Assembly: GCA_947631995.1 (NCBI GenBank)
Contig: CANRNT010000012.1
Coordinates: forward strand, 1 to 49,681
Source: an uncultured Clostridia bacterium
GTDB taxonomy: Bacteria > Bacillota > Clostridia > Oscillospirales > Ruminococcaceae
Length of the DNA stretch: 49,681 bases
Reading direction: 5' to 3'
The notes beneath the pieces are model-generated. The model worked only from the letters and a program-made list of their open reading frames with translations, ran no database searches and was not told the origin of the DNA. The position numbers were made by a program, and so were the translations under genes. Within the stretch, counting starts at the first letter, position 1. Each line of letters starts with the position of its first letter. Positions 34,484-45,100 of the stretch are shown here, in pieces.

Positions 34484-34999
34484 CTACTTTCTGTGGGAAT
34501 TGCTTCTGCGTTTGTTTTCCTTGGCTCTTTTCATCTCGCCTATCTTTTCCTCGCTGGAAGCCTTGAATTTGCTCAGCATATCCTCAAAGGACTGATCGCC
34601 GCTCTCCGTCAGAGTAGACCTTGTCGGTATGTATTCGGGTGGCTGACCTCCCGTTTCGGCAGGAGCATTTCTGCGCCTGTATCCCTCCGGACGTCTTCCG
34701 TCGTTCGATCTGCGCTGACCGCCCTCTCCGGACTGCTTTTGCTCCGCTCTGCCGCCCTCGGCGGCTTTTTTGATAGACATACTTGTCTTTCCGTCGTCCG
34801 AAACGCTAAGCACCTTGACTTTAACGCTCTGTCCTTCCTTGACATGATCCTTTATCTCGCTGACATAGGTGTTGGCTATCTCGGAGATATGCACCATTCC
34901 CGTTACCTTCTGACCCTGCTCGACAACGTCCACGAACGCTCCGAACTTTGTTATTCCCGTTACTTTGCCTTCATAAATTTTTCCGACCTCAAGCCGCAT
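34484..34999 (-). CDS. S1-domain RNA-binding protein (YabR-like)
   Basis: This 171-residue protein has one N-terminal S1 domain (1-75: EGKVTGITKFGAFVDV, GMVHISEI, VKVKVLSV) and a basic, Arg/Gln/Gly-rich tail likely to bind RNA. The position directly after divIC matches yabR in Bacillus. Its function in RNA metabolism is not established. GAGAGG lies 11 bp upstream of the ATG. Confidence 0.9.
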   Translation of the reverse strand: MRLEVGKIYEGKVTGITKFGAFVDVVEQGQKVTGMVHISEIANTYVSEIKDHVKEGQSVKVKVLSVSDDGKTSMSIKKAAEGGRAEQKQSGEGGQRRSNDGRRPEGYRRRNAPAETGGQPPEYIPTRSTLTESGDQSFEDMLSKFKASSEEKIGEMKRAKENKRRSNSHRK

Positions 35000-35052
35000 A
35001 CGGATAAAAACCTCTCTTTAGAAATATACACAACGTTCCGAAAGCTATGCTA

Positions 35053-35385
35053 TCATTCCTTGTTGGTGAAATAATATCTGTGCTCTCCCGGATAGCCGTA
35101 ACCATACTTTTCAATGGCGATACGCTCCATATATTCGGCCTGATCGTCCGAGCTCAATATTCTGTTGTACTCGTCGCACTGCTGCTGTGTCTGCATTATC
35201 TGCTGCGCTATGGCGTCGTTCGTTTGCGTAAGCTCTTCGATCTCCGCCTTCTGCGAGACCCATACGAACACGGCGTATACTATAAGCAGTACGATAGCTA
35301 TCATTACAAGATAATGCACGATAGTTCTTTTCGAGCGTCCGCTGCCCGAATAGCTCTTTTCAGTATTTTCCATTTCCGTACTCAT
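35053..35385 (-). CDS. divIC: DivIC/FtsB-like septum protein
   Basis: This 110-residue bitopic protein has a short basic cytoplasmic tail, one membrane helix (about 22-43) and an extracellular coiled coil (about 44-80), ending with the ERIAIEKYGYGYPGE block typical of DivIC/FtsB, part of the division complex with FtsL and DivIB. The frame extends to a TTG at 35469 overlapping the yabQ stop. The first 28 residues of that version look non-coding, and the ATG at 35385 gives normal length, although no strong ribosome site precedes it. The start is uncertain. Confidence 0.85.
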   Translation of the reverse strand: MSTEMENTEKSYSGSGRSKRTIVHYLVMIAIVLLIVYAVFVWVSQKAEIEELTQTNDAIAQQIMQTQQQCDEYNRILSSDDQAEYMERIAIEKYGYGYPGEHRYYFTNKE

Positions 35386-35465
35386 GGTGTGCAAGATCAC
35401 TGCCCAAAGCGGGGCTATCCTTTCATTGTATTCAAAGTAATTATACACCATATATTCGGTCTCTT

Positions 35466-35963
35466 TCAAGCATTTTCCGCTTGTTTTTTATTTTTCCTCA
35501 AAACTTTAGAGCTTTGCACAAATTTCGCCCATATATTTATGGTACTTCTGACTATAGATACAAACGGACGGGCAAGCAGCTTTAATAGCGGAAAGATGAC
35601 CCGCCCGGATATCCTGCTTATCACAAGCGCCAGACTGTCAACGAACAGCTCTCCGAACGTAAGCTGCTCCAGCGCCATACCCAGCGCCATGCCTATAAAT
35701 ATGAACAGTCTTATCTGCCCCCAAGCCGAAGCGTGTACAAATACAAAATACCAGAACGCGCATACGATAACGAACAAAAAGTCCTCTATGAACACCGCCG
35801 TATCGTTGTGCCGCACCGTCCTGCGAAGCAGCCGCAGAGCCTCGTAGCCTATCCCGAAAAGTATCCCTATAACGACCGAGCAAAAAAACAGCTTTGCCTC
35901 TTTCGTTACCGAAAATATCATCTCCGTTTTAAAGCCCTTTGGCAGTATAGCCAGAATGTTCAT
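35466..35963 (-). CDS. yabQ: spore cortex biosynthesis protein YabQ
   Basis: This 165-residue membrane protein has four helices and the YabQ pattern (GILFGIGYEALR, FIEDFLFVIVCAFWYFVFVH, ALEQLTFG), with a basic Lys/Asn/Gln-rich tail. YabQ is needed to make the spore cortex. Its ATG overlaps the yabP stop as ATGA, so the two are coupled. Confidence 0.9.
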   Translation of the reverse strand: MNILAILPKGFKTEMIFSVTKEAKLFFCSVVIGILFGIGYEALRLLRRTVRHNDTAVFIEDFLFVIVCAFWYFVFVHASAWGQIRLFIFIGMALGMALEQLTFGELFVDSLALVISRISGRVIFPLLKLLARPFVSIVRSTINIWAKFVQSSKVLRKNKKQAENA

Positions 35964-36250
35964 CTGAGCGCCTTCTTTATGATACCCGCCTTTGCCCTGC
36001 GGTTTTTCTCACCGTATGAAAGCGACCATATATCGCCCTCTATCATCAGCTTGCCCGTTTCTACCGAAAGCTCGCTGACGCGCATTTCCTTTCCCTTTAT
36101 CACGAGCTCTCCAAGCTGCGTGTAAAGAAGTATCTGCCCCTCGTCGAAGCTCTCTATGTCCGTCACACCCGTCAGGCGGAGCAGCTTTCTGTTTTCAAGC
36201 GAAAGACCGTGCTCCCCCGCAGACTTGTCGGCAATATTGTTTACAGCCAT
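35960..36250 (-). CDS. yabP: sporulation protein YabP
   Basis: This 96-residue protein matches YabP: LSLENRKLLRLTGVTDIESFDEGQILLYTQLGELVIKG is family-typical, and it is predicted mostly beta. YabP is expressed in the mother cell in Bacillus. It starts the conserved cluster yabP-yabQ-divIC-yabR. AAAGGGG lies 9 bp upstream of the ATG. A TATAAT is present upstream, but I cannot assign the sigma factor. Confidence 0.9.
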   Translation of the reverse strand: MAVNNIADKSAGEHGLSLENRKLLRLTGVTDIESFDEGQILLYTQLGELVIKGKEMRVSELSVETGKLMIEGDIWSLSYGEKNRRAKAGIIKKALR

Positions 36251-36364
36251 AGCAATTCCCCTTTCTGTATGCGACCGTATATAGCATTATATAAATATAT
36301 TATCGCACAGCTTGTACATATTCTTTAATTTATCATTTTAAGCAATTAACAAAAAATATACCCG

Positions 36365-36378
36365 TGTGAACGTTTACT
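36365..36378 (+). promoter_or_regulatory. LacI/CcpA-like operator upstream of GH36
   Basis: TGTGAACGTTTACT is a near-palindrome (GTGAACGTTTAC, one mismatch) and matches the cre consensus TGWNANCGNTNNCA at every position except the last. It ends 14 bp before the -35 box. Confidence 0.5.
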
Positions 36379-36392
36379 GCCCGCCTGCGCTA

Positions 36393-36421
36393 TTGAAAAA
36401 ACGGCGTAATGTTGATATAAT
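36393..36421 (+). promoter_or_regulatory. sigma-A-like promoter of the GH36 gene
   Basis: TTGAAA (36393-36398) and TATAAT (36416-36421) are 17 bp apart, about 37 bp upstream of the ATG. Confidence 0.75.
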
Positions 36422-36458
36422 TATCTTATCAGAAATATTTTGTTTGGAGTAGTTGGCT

Positions 36459-38648
36459 ATGGGAATATATTATAATGAAAAATCAAAATGCTTCAAGCTG
36501 GACGCCAAGGATACCAGCTATATCATCGCCGTCGCGCCGTGCGGCTATCTTGCGCACGTCTACTTCGGCAAACGCGTGCCCGACAGCGACGCTGTGTATC
36601 TTCTGCGGCTGGACGAAAGTCCTTTCACACCGCTGACAAACAACAGAGACAGAGCCTCGTATCTCGACACCCTGCCTATGGAGTACCCGACATTCGGTAC
36701 GGGCGACTACCGCGACTGCGCCCTTAAAATAACCGATGAAAACGGCTGCTCTACCTGCGATCTGGAATACGTTTCACACAAAATTTACAGCGGCAAGCCA
36801 AGGCTTACGGGTCTGCCTGCCACATTTGCAGGCGAAAACGAAGCTTCAACTCTTGAAATAGAGTGTATCGACAAGGCGGTAGGACTTAAAGTAACGCTTT
36901 TGTATACGGCGTTTGAGGAGCTTGATGTCATAACCCGCAGCGTTAAATTCAAAAACTGCGGTGACAAACCCGTAACGCTCACCAAGGCTCTTTCCGCGTG
37001 CGTTGAGTTTGATGACTGTGACTATGATATGATAACTCTCAACGGCTCGTGGGCGAGAGAGAGACACGTTGAACGCGCGCCACTCCACCACGGCAAGCAG
37101 CTTATAGACTCCATGCGCGGCGAAAGCTCTCACCAGAACAACCCGTTTGTCGCTTTGGTATCTCACAATGCTGACGAGGACATCGGCGAGGCATACGGCT
37201 TCGGCTTTGTGTATTCGGGCAACTTTATCGCTCAGGCGGAAGTAACTCAGCACAAGAAAACGCGCTTTATAATGGGCATAAATCACGCGGATTTTTCGTG
37301 GCTTTTAGAAAGCGGCGAGGAGTTTGTCGCCCCCGAGGTGGTAATGGTGTACTCATGCGGCGGCATAGGCAAAATGTCGCGCACCTTCCACGACCTTTAC
37401 AGACAGCACCTTATACGCGGTCAGTATAAAGACAAGCGCCGCCCCGTGCTCATAAACATCTGGGAGGCTACATACTTTGACTTCAACACCGAAAAGCTCA
37501 TCGGCATAGCGGACGAGGCTTCTAAACTGGGCATAGAAATGCTCGTTATGGACGACGGCTGGTTCGGTCACCGCGACAGCGACAACAGCTCGCTCGGCGA
37601 CTGGTTCGTATACGAAAAGAAGATAAACGGCGGCTTGAAGCACCTTGTTGACGAGGTAAACAAGCGCGGCATGAAATTCGGCATATGGTTCGAGCCTGAA
37701 ATGGTATCACCCGACTCCGAGCTTTTCAAGGCTCACCCCGATTGGGCGATACAGGTCAAGGGCAGACCCATGACACTCTGCCGCGAGCAGTATGTGCTGG
37801 ATTACTCACGCAAGGAAGTCCGCGACTATGTCTACTCGCTTATGAGGAATATTCTGGACAACGCGAACATCGAGTACATAAAGTGGGATATGAACCGCCA
37901 GATAACCGAGGCAGGCTCTGCCGCTTTGCCGAAAGACAGGCAGAAAGAGCTGTGGCACAGATACGTTCTGGGCGTTTACGACCTTATGGAGCGGCTGACC
38001 ACAGACTATCCTTATATACTTCTTGAAAACTGCTCGGGCGGCGGCGCAAGGTTTGACGCAGGTATGCTCTACTACTCGCCGCAGATATGGTGTTCCGACG
38101 ATACCGACGCGATAGAGCGCCTTAAAATCCAGTACGGCACATCGCTTTGCTACCCCTGCTCGGCAATGGGCGCGCACGTTTCCGATTGCCCCAACCACAC
38201 CGTCGGCAGGAACACGCCGTTTGAAACGCGCGGAAATGTGGCTCTGGTGGGCACTTTCGGCTACGAGCTCGATGTAACGCGCATACCGCAACAGGACAGG
38301 GATATGATACCTCGGCAGATAGAAAATTTCAACAAGTATAACAGCCTTGTCCGCACGGGCGACCACTACCGCATAGGCAATGTATTTTCGGACAACACTT
38401 GGGACGCTTGGATGTTCGCCGCGAAAGACAAGAGCGAGGCTCTGCTGGAATATGTTCAGGTGCTGGGCAGACCCAACGAGCGCTCACGCAGGATAAAGCT
38501 TAAAGGTCTTGACGAGAACGCATACTATTATGAAGAAAGCGCGCCCGACGTAAAGCTCTCGGGGGCAATGCTCATGAACGCAGGAATAAACATTGCAAAC
38601 CTGTGGGGCGACTATCAGAGCAGACTGTATCACTTTATAAAAGCTTGA
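36459..38648 (+). CDS. GH36 alpha-galactosidase
   Basis: This 729-residue protein matches GH36 alpha-galactosidases, which remove alpha-1,6-galactose from raffinose, stachyose and galactomannan. It has the N-terminal beta-supersandwich, the catalytic barrel and the C-terminal sheet. The nucleophile is Asp477 (IKWDMNRQ) and the acid/base is Asp547 (CSDDTDAIERL). WEATYFDF, MLVMDDGWFG and CSGGGARFD are other family blocks. It has no signal peptide, so it acts on imported oligosaccharides. The ATG at 36459 has GGAG 9 bp upstream. A LacI/CcpA-like operator lies in front of its promoter. The surface GH26 mannanase could supply its substrate. Confidence 0.95.
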   Translation: MGIYYNEKSKCFKLDAKDTSYIIAVAPCGYLAHVYFGKRVPDSDAVYLLRLDESPFTPLTNNRDRASYLDTLPMEYPTFGTGDYRDCALKITDENGCSTCDLEYVSHKIYSGKPRLTGLPATFAGENEASTLEIECIDKAVGLKVTLLYTAFEELDVITRSVKFKNCGDKPVTLTKALSACVEFDDCDYDMITLNGSWARERHVERAPLHHGKQLIDSMRGESSHQNNPFVALVSHNADEDIGEAYGFGFVYSGNFIAQAEVTQHKKTRFIMGINHADFSWLLESGEEFVAPEVVMVYSCGGIGKMSRTFHDLYRQHLIRGQYKDKRRPVLINIWEATYFDFNTEKLIGIADEASKLGIEMLVMDDGWFGHRDSDNSSLGDWFVYEKKINGGLKHLVDEVNKRGMKFGIWFEPEMVSPDSELFKAHPDWAIQVKGRPMTLCREQYVLDYSRKEVRDYVYSLMRNILDNANIEYIKWDMNRQITEAGSAALPKDRQKELWHRYVLGVYDLMERLTTDYPYILLENCSGGGARFDAGMLYYSPQIWCSDDTDAIERLKIQYGTSLCYPCSAMGAHVSDCPNHTVGRNTPFETRGNVALVGTFGYELDVTRIPQQDRDMIPRQIENFNKYNSLVRTGDHYRIGNVFSDNTWDAWMFAAKDKSEALLEYVQVLGRPNERSRRIKLKGLDENAYYYEESAPDVKLSGAMLMNAGINIANLWGDYQSRLYHFIKA

Positions 38649-38669
38649 CAAAATTTCACAAACACAAAT

Positions 38670-38694
38670 AACCCGTCAGCTTTGGCGGGTTTTT
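38670..38694 (+). terminator. terminator of the GH36 gene
   Basis: AACCCGTCA and TGGCGGGTT (one mismatch) form a hairpin followed by TTTT, 20 bp past the stop codon. Confidence 0.7.
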
Positions 38695-38734
38695 GCTTGC
38701 AAAAAAGTCGCAGAAAAAAATTTTTAAAAAAGGG

Positions 38735-38763
38735 TTGACAAAACCTCGTAAGTGTGATATCAT
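38735..38763 (+). promoter_or_regulatory. sigma-A-like promoter of the regulator-clpB operon
   Basis: TTGACA (38735-38740) and TATCAT (38758-38763) are 17 bp apart. Confidence 0.7.
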
Positions 38764-38774
38764 AAACTCGTAAG
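38745..38774 (+). promoter_or_regulatory. direct-repeat operator candidate over the clpB promoter
   Basis: CTCGTAAG occurs at 38745-38752 and 38767-38774, in the same direction and 22 bp apart, on either side of the -10 box. A bound regulator would block RNA polymerase. The ribbon-helix-helix protein encoded just downstream is the natural candidate. Confidence 0.5.
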
Positions 38775-38820
38775 AAAAATTATATAATATTTTCAACAAG
38801 TTATTTAGAGGTGACAGATA

Positions 38821-39468
38821 ATGGAAAAGAGTATGTACAGCCTTATCCTGTCGGACGAAGTCATAGACAGGATAGACAGTATTGCAAAGCTGCGAGGGCA
38901 GAGCAGGAGCAGTCTTATCGACCAGATACTCGCGCAGTATCTGTCGGTAATAACGCCCGAGCAGCGAATGAAAAATATTTACGGGCTCATGCAGGAGCAA
39001 ATGGAGCAGTTCAGAAACGAGTTTCGTTTTATGCTCGGTCAGGGCGACAAGGATTTCACCGCCGTATCGGCTCTGAAATACAAGTACAACCCAACTATCC
39101 GCTATAACGTCATACTCTACCGCGACGACAGGGAGCATATCGGCGAGCTGAGAGCAACGCTGAGAACGCAGAACGCCGTCCTTTTGGAGGAGTTCACCGA
39201 GTTTGTGCGGCTATGGGATAGGATAGAAAGAAGCGTTGCTGGCACCACGCCCGAAGCGTCGCTGAAAGGAGGCGCGTACCGCCGCCTGATACGCAGGCAG
39301 GGCAGCGGCGCGGACGCACAAGCAGTTTCAAAAGCTATCACGGATTATATAACAATGTTCAACGACTGCGTTAAGCTGTATCTTTCCTCAGACGATGATA
39401 CACAGGCTGTCATAGGTCAGATAACGCAGAAATATATAGGCTATTGCGAAAGGGGAGTTTTATTATGA
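38821..39468 (+). CDS. ribbon-helix-helix regulator coupled to clpB
   Basis: The first 45 residues of this 215-residue protein fit a ribbon-helix-helix DNA-binding fold (MYSLILSDEVIDRIDSIA strand-helix, then SRSSLIDQILAQYL). The rest is helical and charged, with no family that I recognise, and could bind a ligand or partner. Its stop overlaps the clpB ATG as ATGA, so regulator and chaperone are made together. Direct repeats flank the -10 box. I infer an autoregulating stress repressor. The usual CIRCE/HrcA and CtsR signals were not seen here. Confidence 0.7.
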   Translation: MEKSMYSLILSDEVIDRIDSIAKLRGQSRSSLIDQILAQYLSVITPEQRMKNIYGLMQEQMEQFRNEFRFMLGQGDKDFTAVSALKYKYNPTIRYNVILYRDDREHIGELRATLRTQNAVLLEEFTEFVRLWDRIERSVAGTTPEASLKGGAYRRLIRRQGSGADAQAVSKAITDYITMFNDCVKLYLSSDDDTQAVIGQITQKYIGYCERGVLL

Positions 39469-42068
39469 ACATTCAACAGTATACGCAAAAATCAAAGGAA
39501 GCCGTAACGGCCGCTAACAGCATAGCTAACGAATATTTCAGCAACTGTATCGAGCCTGAACACCTTTTCTATTCCCTGCTTCGTCAGGAGGACGGCCTTA
39601 TTCCTCAGATACTGAAAAGCATAGACATAGAGCCACAAAGCATAGCAAAAGATGTTCTTGACGTTATAAACGCCATGCCGAAGGTAACGGGCTCGGGCAG
39701 ACAGGCAAATTCGCTGTATGTATCCTCAAAGCTCAACGAGATACTCGTTCTGGCAGAGGGCATAGCCAAGCAGATGAAGGACGAGTTCGTCTCGGTGGAG
39801 CATATGGCTCTTGCGATCATCGAAAAGCCTACCGACAAGCTCAAAGAGATATTCAAACGCTATTCTCTCACGTCAGACAAATTCATGGAAAAGCTTGCGC
39901 AGGTGCGCGGCTCTGCAAGAGTGACGACCGATACGCCCGAGGACACCTATGACGCGCTCAAAAAGTACGGTCAGGAGCTTGTGGAGCTTGCCAAAAACAA
40001 CAAGCTCGACCCCGTTATAGGCAGAGACAGCGAGATACGAAACGTTATCCGCATACTCTCGCGTAAGACCAAAAACAACCCCGTGCTGATAGGCGAACCC
40101 GGCGTTGGCAAGACTGCTATCGCGGAGGGTCTGGCACAGAGGATAGTACGCGGCGACGTGCCCGATAATCTCAAAAACAGAAAGGTATTTTCTCTCGATA
40201 TGGGCGCACTCATCGCAGGGGCTAAGTATCAGGGGGAGTTCGAGGAGCGTCTTAAAGCCGTTCTCGCCGCCATAAAGCAGAGCGACGGTCAGATAATTCT
40301 GTTCATTGACGAGCTTCACACGATAGTGGGCGCAGGAAAAACAAGCGGCGCTATGGACGCTGGAAATCTTCTTAAACCTATGCTTGCGCGCGGCGAGCTT
40401 CACTGCATAGGTGCAACAACTCTCAACGAGTACAGGCAGTACATCGAAAAGGACGCAGCTTTGGAGCGGCGTTTTCAGCCCGTTATGGTAGACGAGCCGA
40501 CAGTCGAGGATACTATATCCATACTCCGCGGCATAAAGGAAAGGTACGAGGTGTTCCACGGAGTAAAGATACAGGACGCAGCTATCATAGCAGCCGCGAC
40601 ACTTTCCAACAGGTACATCACCGACAGATTTTTGCCCGATAAGGCTATTGACCTCATAGACGAGGCGTGCGCTCTCATCAAAACGGAAATGGACTCCATG
40701 CCGACCGAGCTTGACGACATCTCCAGAAAGATAATGCAGCACGAGATAGAGGAAGCCGCCCTCAAAAAGGAAAGCGACAAACTCTCTCAGGAGCATTTGC
40801 AGGAGATACAAAAAGAGCTTGCCGATATGCGCGCGCAGTTCAACGAGATGAAAGCCCGTTGGGAGAACGAAAAGAGCGGTATATCATCTTTGCAGAAGAT
40901 ACGCGAGGAGATAGAGAGCGTTAACGCGCAGATAGAGCAGGCTCAGCGCGAGTACGACCTTGAAAAGGCGGCGGAGCTCAAATACGGCAGACTGCCCACC
41001 CTCAAAAAGCAGCTTGAAGAAGCCGAGGCAAAGGCTGAAAACGACAAGGGCAAGTCGGACAGTCTGCTTCGTGACAAGGTAACCGAGGAGGAAATAGCAA
41101 GGATAATCTGCCGCTGGACTGGCATACCCGTTGCCAAGCTCATGGAAGGCGAGAGAGAAAAGCTTTTGAACCTTGAAAACATTCTTCACGAGCGCGTTAT
41201 CGGTCAGGACGAAGCCGTTACAAAGGTATCGCAGGCGATACTCAGGGCGCGCGCAGGCATAGCCGACCCCAACAGACCTGTCGGTTCGTTCATGTTCTTA
41301 GGGCCTACGGGTGTTGGCAAAACGGAGCTTGCAAAAGCTCTCGCGCAGGCTCTTTTCGACGACGAGAAAAACATCGTGCGCATTGATATGAGCGAATACA
41401 TGGAGAAATTCTCCGTAAGCAGGCTTATAGGCGCACCTCCGGGATATGTAGGCTACGAGGAGGGCGGTCAGCTTACCGAGGCGGTAAGGCGCAAGCCGTA
41501 CAGCGTTATCCTCTTTGACGAGATAGAAAAGGCTCACCCCGATGTTTTCAACGTGCTTTTGCAGGTGCTTGATGACGGCAGGATAACCGACTCGCAGGGC
41601 AGAACGGTGGACTTCAAAAACACCGTTATCATACTTACCTCCAACCTCGGTTCGGATATGATACTTGACGGCATAACCGCCGACAACGAGATATCGCCCG
41701 AAGCCAAAGAGCAGGTAACGCAGCTTCTGCGCCGCTCGTTCAGACCCGAATTTCTCAACCGTCTCGACGAAATAGTATTCTACAAGCCGCTCGCGAAAGC
41801 CGAGATAACCGCTATAATAGACCTCATCATAACACAGCTTGGCAAGCGACTGGAGGAGAGGCGGCTGACGCTCAAGGTCACCGACCGCGCAAAGCAGGCT
41901 ATCTTGGAAGAGGGCTACGACCCCGTGTACGGCGCGCGGCCGCTGAAAAGGCTGATACAAAGCCGCGTTGAAACTCTCATAGCAAAGAGCATAATAGAAA
42001 ACGACGTCACGCCCGATACTGTGTTCACTGTGGACTATGACGGAGAGTATAAAGTGTCGTTTGAGTAA
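39465..42068 (+). CDS. clpB: ClpB protein disaggregase
   Basis: This 867-residue AAA+ chaperone rescues aggregated proteins with DnaK. It has the Clp N domain (1-145), AAA-1 with Walker A GEPGVGKT (about 209-216) and Walker B ILFIDELH, a coiled-coil middle domain (about 410-525), AAA-2 with GPTGVGKTE (about 613) and [16 protein letters not shown], and a normal C terminus. The coiled coil and length mark ClpB instead of ClpC or ClpA. The ATG at 39465 has AGGGGAG upstream and overlaps the regulator's stop. A strong terminator follows. Confidence 0.96.
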   Translation: MNIQQYTQKSKEAVTAANSIANEYFSNCIEPEHLFYSLLRQEDGLIPQILKSIDIEPQSIAKDVLDVINAMPKVTGSGRQANSLYVSSKLNEILVLAEGIAKQMKDEFVSVEHMALAIIEKPTDKLKEIFKRYSLTSDKFMEKLAQVRGSARVTTDTPEDTYDALKKYGQELVELAKNNKLDPVIGRDSEIRNVIRILSRKTKNNPVLIGEPGVGKTAIAEGLAQRIVRGDVPDNLKNRKVFSLDMGALIAGAKYQGEFEERLKAVLAAIKQSDGQIILFIDELHTIVGAGKTSGAMDAGNLLKPMLARGELHCIGATTLNEYRQYIEKDAALERRFQPVMVDEPTVEDTISILRGIKERYEVFHGVKIQDAAIIAAATLSNRYITDRFLPDKAIDLIDEACALIKTEMDSMPTELDDISRKIMQHEIEEAALKKESDKLSQEHLQEIQKELADMRAQFNEMKARWENEKSGISSLQKIREEIESVNAQIEQAQREYDLEKAAELKYGRLPTLKKQLEEAEAKAENDKGKSDSLLRDKVTEEEIARIICRWTGIPVAKLMEGEREKLLNLENILHERVIGQDEAVTKVSQAILRARAGIADPNRPVGSFMFLGPTGVGKTELAKALAQALFDDEKNIVRIDMSEYMEKFSVSRLIGAPPGYVGYEEGGQLTEAVRRKPYSVILFDEIEKAHPDVFNVLLQVLDDGRITDSQGRTVDFKNTVIILTSNLGSDMILDGITADNEISPEAKEQVTQLLRRSFRPEFLNRLDEIVFYKPLAKAEITAIIDLIITQLGKRLEERRLTLKVTDRAKQAILEEGYDPVYGARPLKRLIQSRVETLIAKSIIENDVTPDTVFTVDYDGEYKVSFE

Positions 42069-42124
42069 ACGCCGCCCTCATAGGCACAGCCTTGACAACA
42101 GCGTAAACAGGCGCAAACAATAAA

Positions 42125-42152
42125 AAACGGACTGAAAACTCAGTCCGTTTTT
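42125..42152. terminator. bidirectional terminator after clpB
   Basis: An 11-bp perfect stem (42125-42135 with 42140-42150) with a 4-nt loop is followed by T-runs on both strands, between clpB and the convergent adhesin gene. Confidence 0.85.
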
Positions 42153-42183
42153 GTTTTTATCTGCCGTGAACAGCCAAAGACGC

Positions 42184-45100
42184 TTACTCACGTTTCCTCT
42201 TTACTATGACATCTGTAACAGCGTATGCCAGCAACATCATAACAGCTATTACAAGAGTGTCGGCGCTTTCACCCGTCTTGGGAGCATTGTTGCTTCCCGA
42301 ACCCGAGCTTGTGCCGCTGCCGCTGTCATTGTTCGAGCCGCCGCCCGAAACATTGTTATCATCAGTCTTTATCCTCTCGTCAAACATTACGACCGTCTGT
42401 ACCTTGCCGTCGTCGTTGACCACGAATGTTACTTCCTCCGCAACGGTGTAGCCGTCGGGGGCAGTCTTTTCAACAAGCTTGTATGTCTCGCCTGCTTTGA
42501 GTACGCCCTCTAAGTAGTGCGGCTCCTTGCCCGACGTCCAGCTTTCTACCAGCGCGCCCTTTGAGTCGTAAAGCTCTAGCTGTGCTCCCTCTATTTCTTC
42601 CTTGGTGGTGATATCCTGCTTGGATATCTTTACCTTGGTGGTATCGTCGAACATCTCTACCGTCTGTACCTTGCCGTCATCGTTGACCACGAATGTTACG
42701 TCCTCTGCAACGGTGTAGCCGTCGGGGGCGGTCTTTTCAACGAGCTTGTATGTCTCGCCTGCTTTGAGTACGCCCTCTAAGTAGTGCGGTTCTTTGCCCG
42801 ACTTCCAGCTTTCTACCAGCGCGCCGGTTGAGTCGTAAAGCTCAAGCTGTGCTCCCGCAAGCTCTTCCTTGGTGGTGATATCCTGCTTGGATATCTTCAC
42901 CTTGGTGGTATCGTCGAACATCTCGACCGTCTGTACCTTGCCGTCGTCGTTGACCACGAATGTTACGTCCTCTGCAACGGTGTATCCGTCGGGGGCAGTC
43001 TTTTCAACGAGCCTGTATGTCTCGCCTGCTTTGAGTACGCCATCTAAGTAGTGCGGCTCCTTGCCCGACGTCCAGCTTTCTACCAGCGCACCCGTTGAGT
43101 CGTAAAGCTCTAGCTGTGCTCCCGCAAGCTCTTCCTTGGTGGTGATATCCTGCTTGGATATCTTTACCTTGGTGACAACTGTGATACTTTCGTCTACCAT
43201 CGTTACTTCGGTGACCGTTCCATCAGTATTGACCGTAAACGTCTTATCATCTGCTTTACTATAACCGCTCGGAGCGGAGGTCTCCCTGAGAGTATACTCC
43301 TTGCCGGGTATAAGCTGTACATTGTGCGCGTTTCCATCTGACTTCCAGCTGTCTATCACCTTGCCGCCGTCGAGTATGTAAAGCTGTGCGCCCACTACCG
43401 GAGTACCGTTTTCGTCTACTTTCATAACGCTGACTTCTGAGGTGATAACGGTGTTCTCAAAGTTGTTGCCCGTCTGCACCGATGTATATCCCGCGACCGT
43501 TTCTTCCTTTACGGTATATACTATCTCATTTCCCTCGCTGTCGTACATCGGCAGGTCGGTAAATTCATAAGACCACACACCTCCCGCGGCGTTTATGTCT
43601 TTATCCTTATAGATTTCTCCGTCAGCCAAAAGCGTTATCTTCAGCTTTGCAGGACGCGCGCCGAGCTTGTTGTTGTTATCCGTCCACGTTTTAGTACCGC
43701 TTACGGACGTTGTGAACTTAGAGTAGTCGATAGTGTTGGTAACGGTTATCTTTCCTTCGGTCAGCGGACTGTATTTAACATTATAGTTATCAACAGCCGT
43801 CTCGGTCACCGTGTATTTCGCGTCGGCAGGAAGCTCCTTAAACGTGTGCGACCAGCCGTTATCGGCGTTCAGCTCTACTGTATCGCCGTAAGCCTTGCCG
43901 TTTTGCATTAGCTGTACCGTAACGCTCTGCGGTCTGACGCCTATCTTGTCGTTATTATCCTCCCATACCTTGTTTACGGTTATCTCGGTGGTTTTCGGAG
44001 CTTCCTCGGTATGTGTGTTAGTGATAGTAACAGGCATTATAACGATATCGTCGGTATCTTCCTTATTTTCGGGAGCATTGGAAAGATCGGTGTTGTTCTC
44101 GTATGTGACCGTATAACCGTCTATCGCTATCTCTGTCACATCATACGAATATGTTCCCGATGTATCAGCCGTTACAAGCCTTGGTATGGTGAACTGCCAA
44201 TCCCCGTTTTCTTCCGTATAATAGATATCGCAGTCGAGATCGGGCTCTTTGCCTATAACGTAAGTCAATTCCCCGTCGGGAAGCGGCTCACCCGTCTTTG
44301 CGTCCTTCTTTATGAGAGTAAGCGTTATCCTTTCGGGCAGCGTGATACCTTCGGTATCTTTCCATATCTTAGTACCCTTAACGGTGATATACTTGTTGTC
44401 GTTGTCGGCAGAAGCAGTAAACAGAGCCTGATATACCGAAGCCGCCAGCGTAGTATTTCTTGATGATGAAACGCTCGGCTGACCGTTCAGAGTAACGGTG
44501 TTTCCAAAACGCTCATCGGCGTCTGTGACCTTTTCACCGGGGTCTGCCTGATCTATATACGCCTTGTAAGTTATTTCGTAGGGCTTCTTATTTTCAAGGC
44601 GGAACTGTACTATCTTGCGGTTTTTGCTGACAGTCACTCTTTCCTCTTCTATGCCGCTTATGATACCGCCGAACGTCAGACCGTAGCCCATTTTGTCAAT
44701 TGCCGTCAGCTCGTCCAGCAGAGCATTTCCGTCCTCGTCTGTTCCTCCTATGATGAGACCCTTTTCGTTGATCTTTACCGAATACTCAACATAGCTCCTC
44801 ATCTTGCCGTCGACCATTTCTTCTTTTGGAGCAAGACGCTCAGAGCCGCTTCCGTCATCAACGTAGTTTTCAATGCTGCTCTTGTCAAGAATACCCATAT
44901 CGTCAACAGGCAGCGTATGCTTAGCTGACACATCTTTGGCTATCTTTTCATCGCCGAGATAAACATCGGCAATGTTTTCAACATCATGATACGGCTTATC
45001 GGGATCGTAATATTTCATGGAGAATTCTATATCATAGTCTTTCTTCATGCCGGTCGAGTAAATGATCCACAGATACCACTTGCCATTTTGCGAATATGTT

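Noticed and set aside
36257-36310. Sigma-E promoter for yabP (CATACA-like -10)
   Set aside because: The predicted start would fall inside the ribosome site, so the match is probably accidental.
42373-43173. CRISPR-like array
   Set aside because: The 267-bp periodic repeats encode protein domains in frame; no short repeat-spacer pattern exists anywhere in the window.
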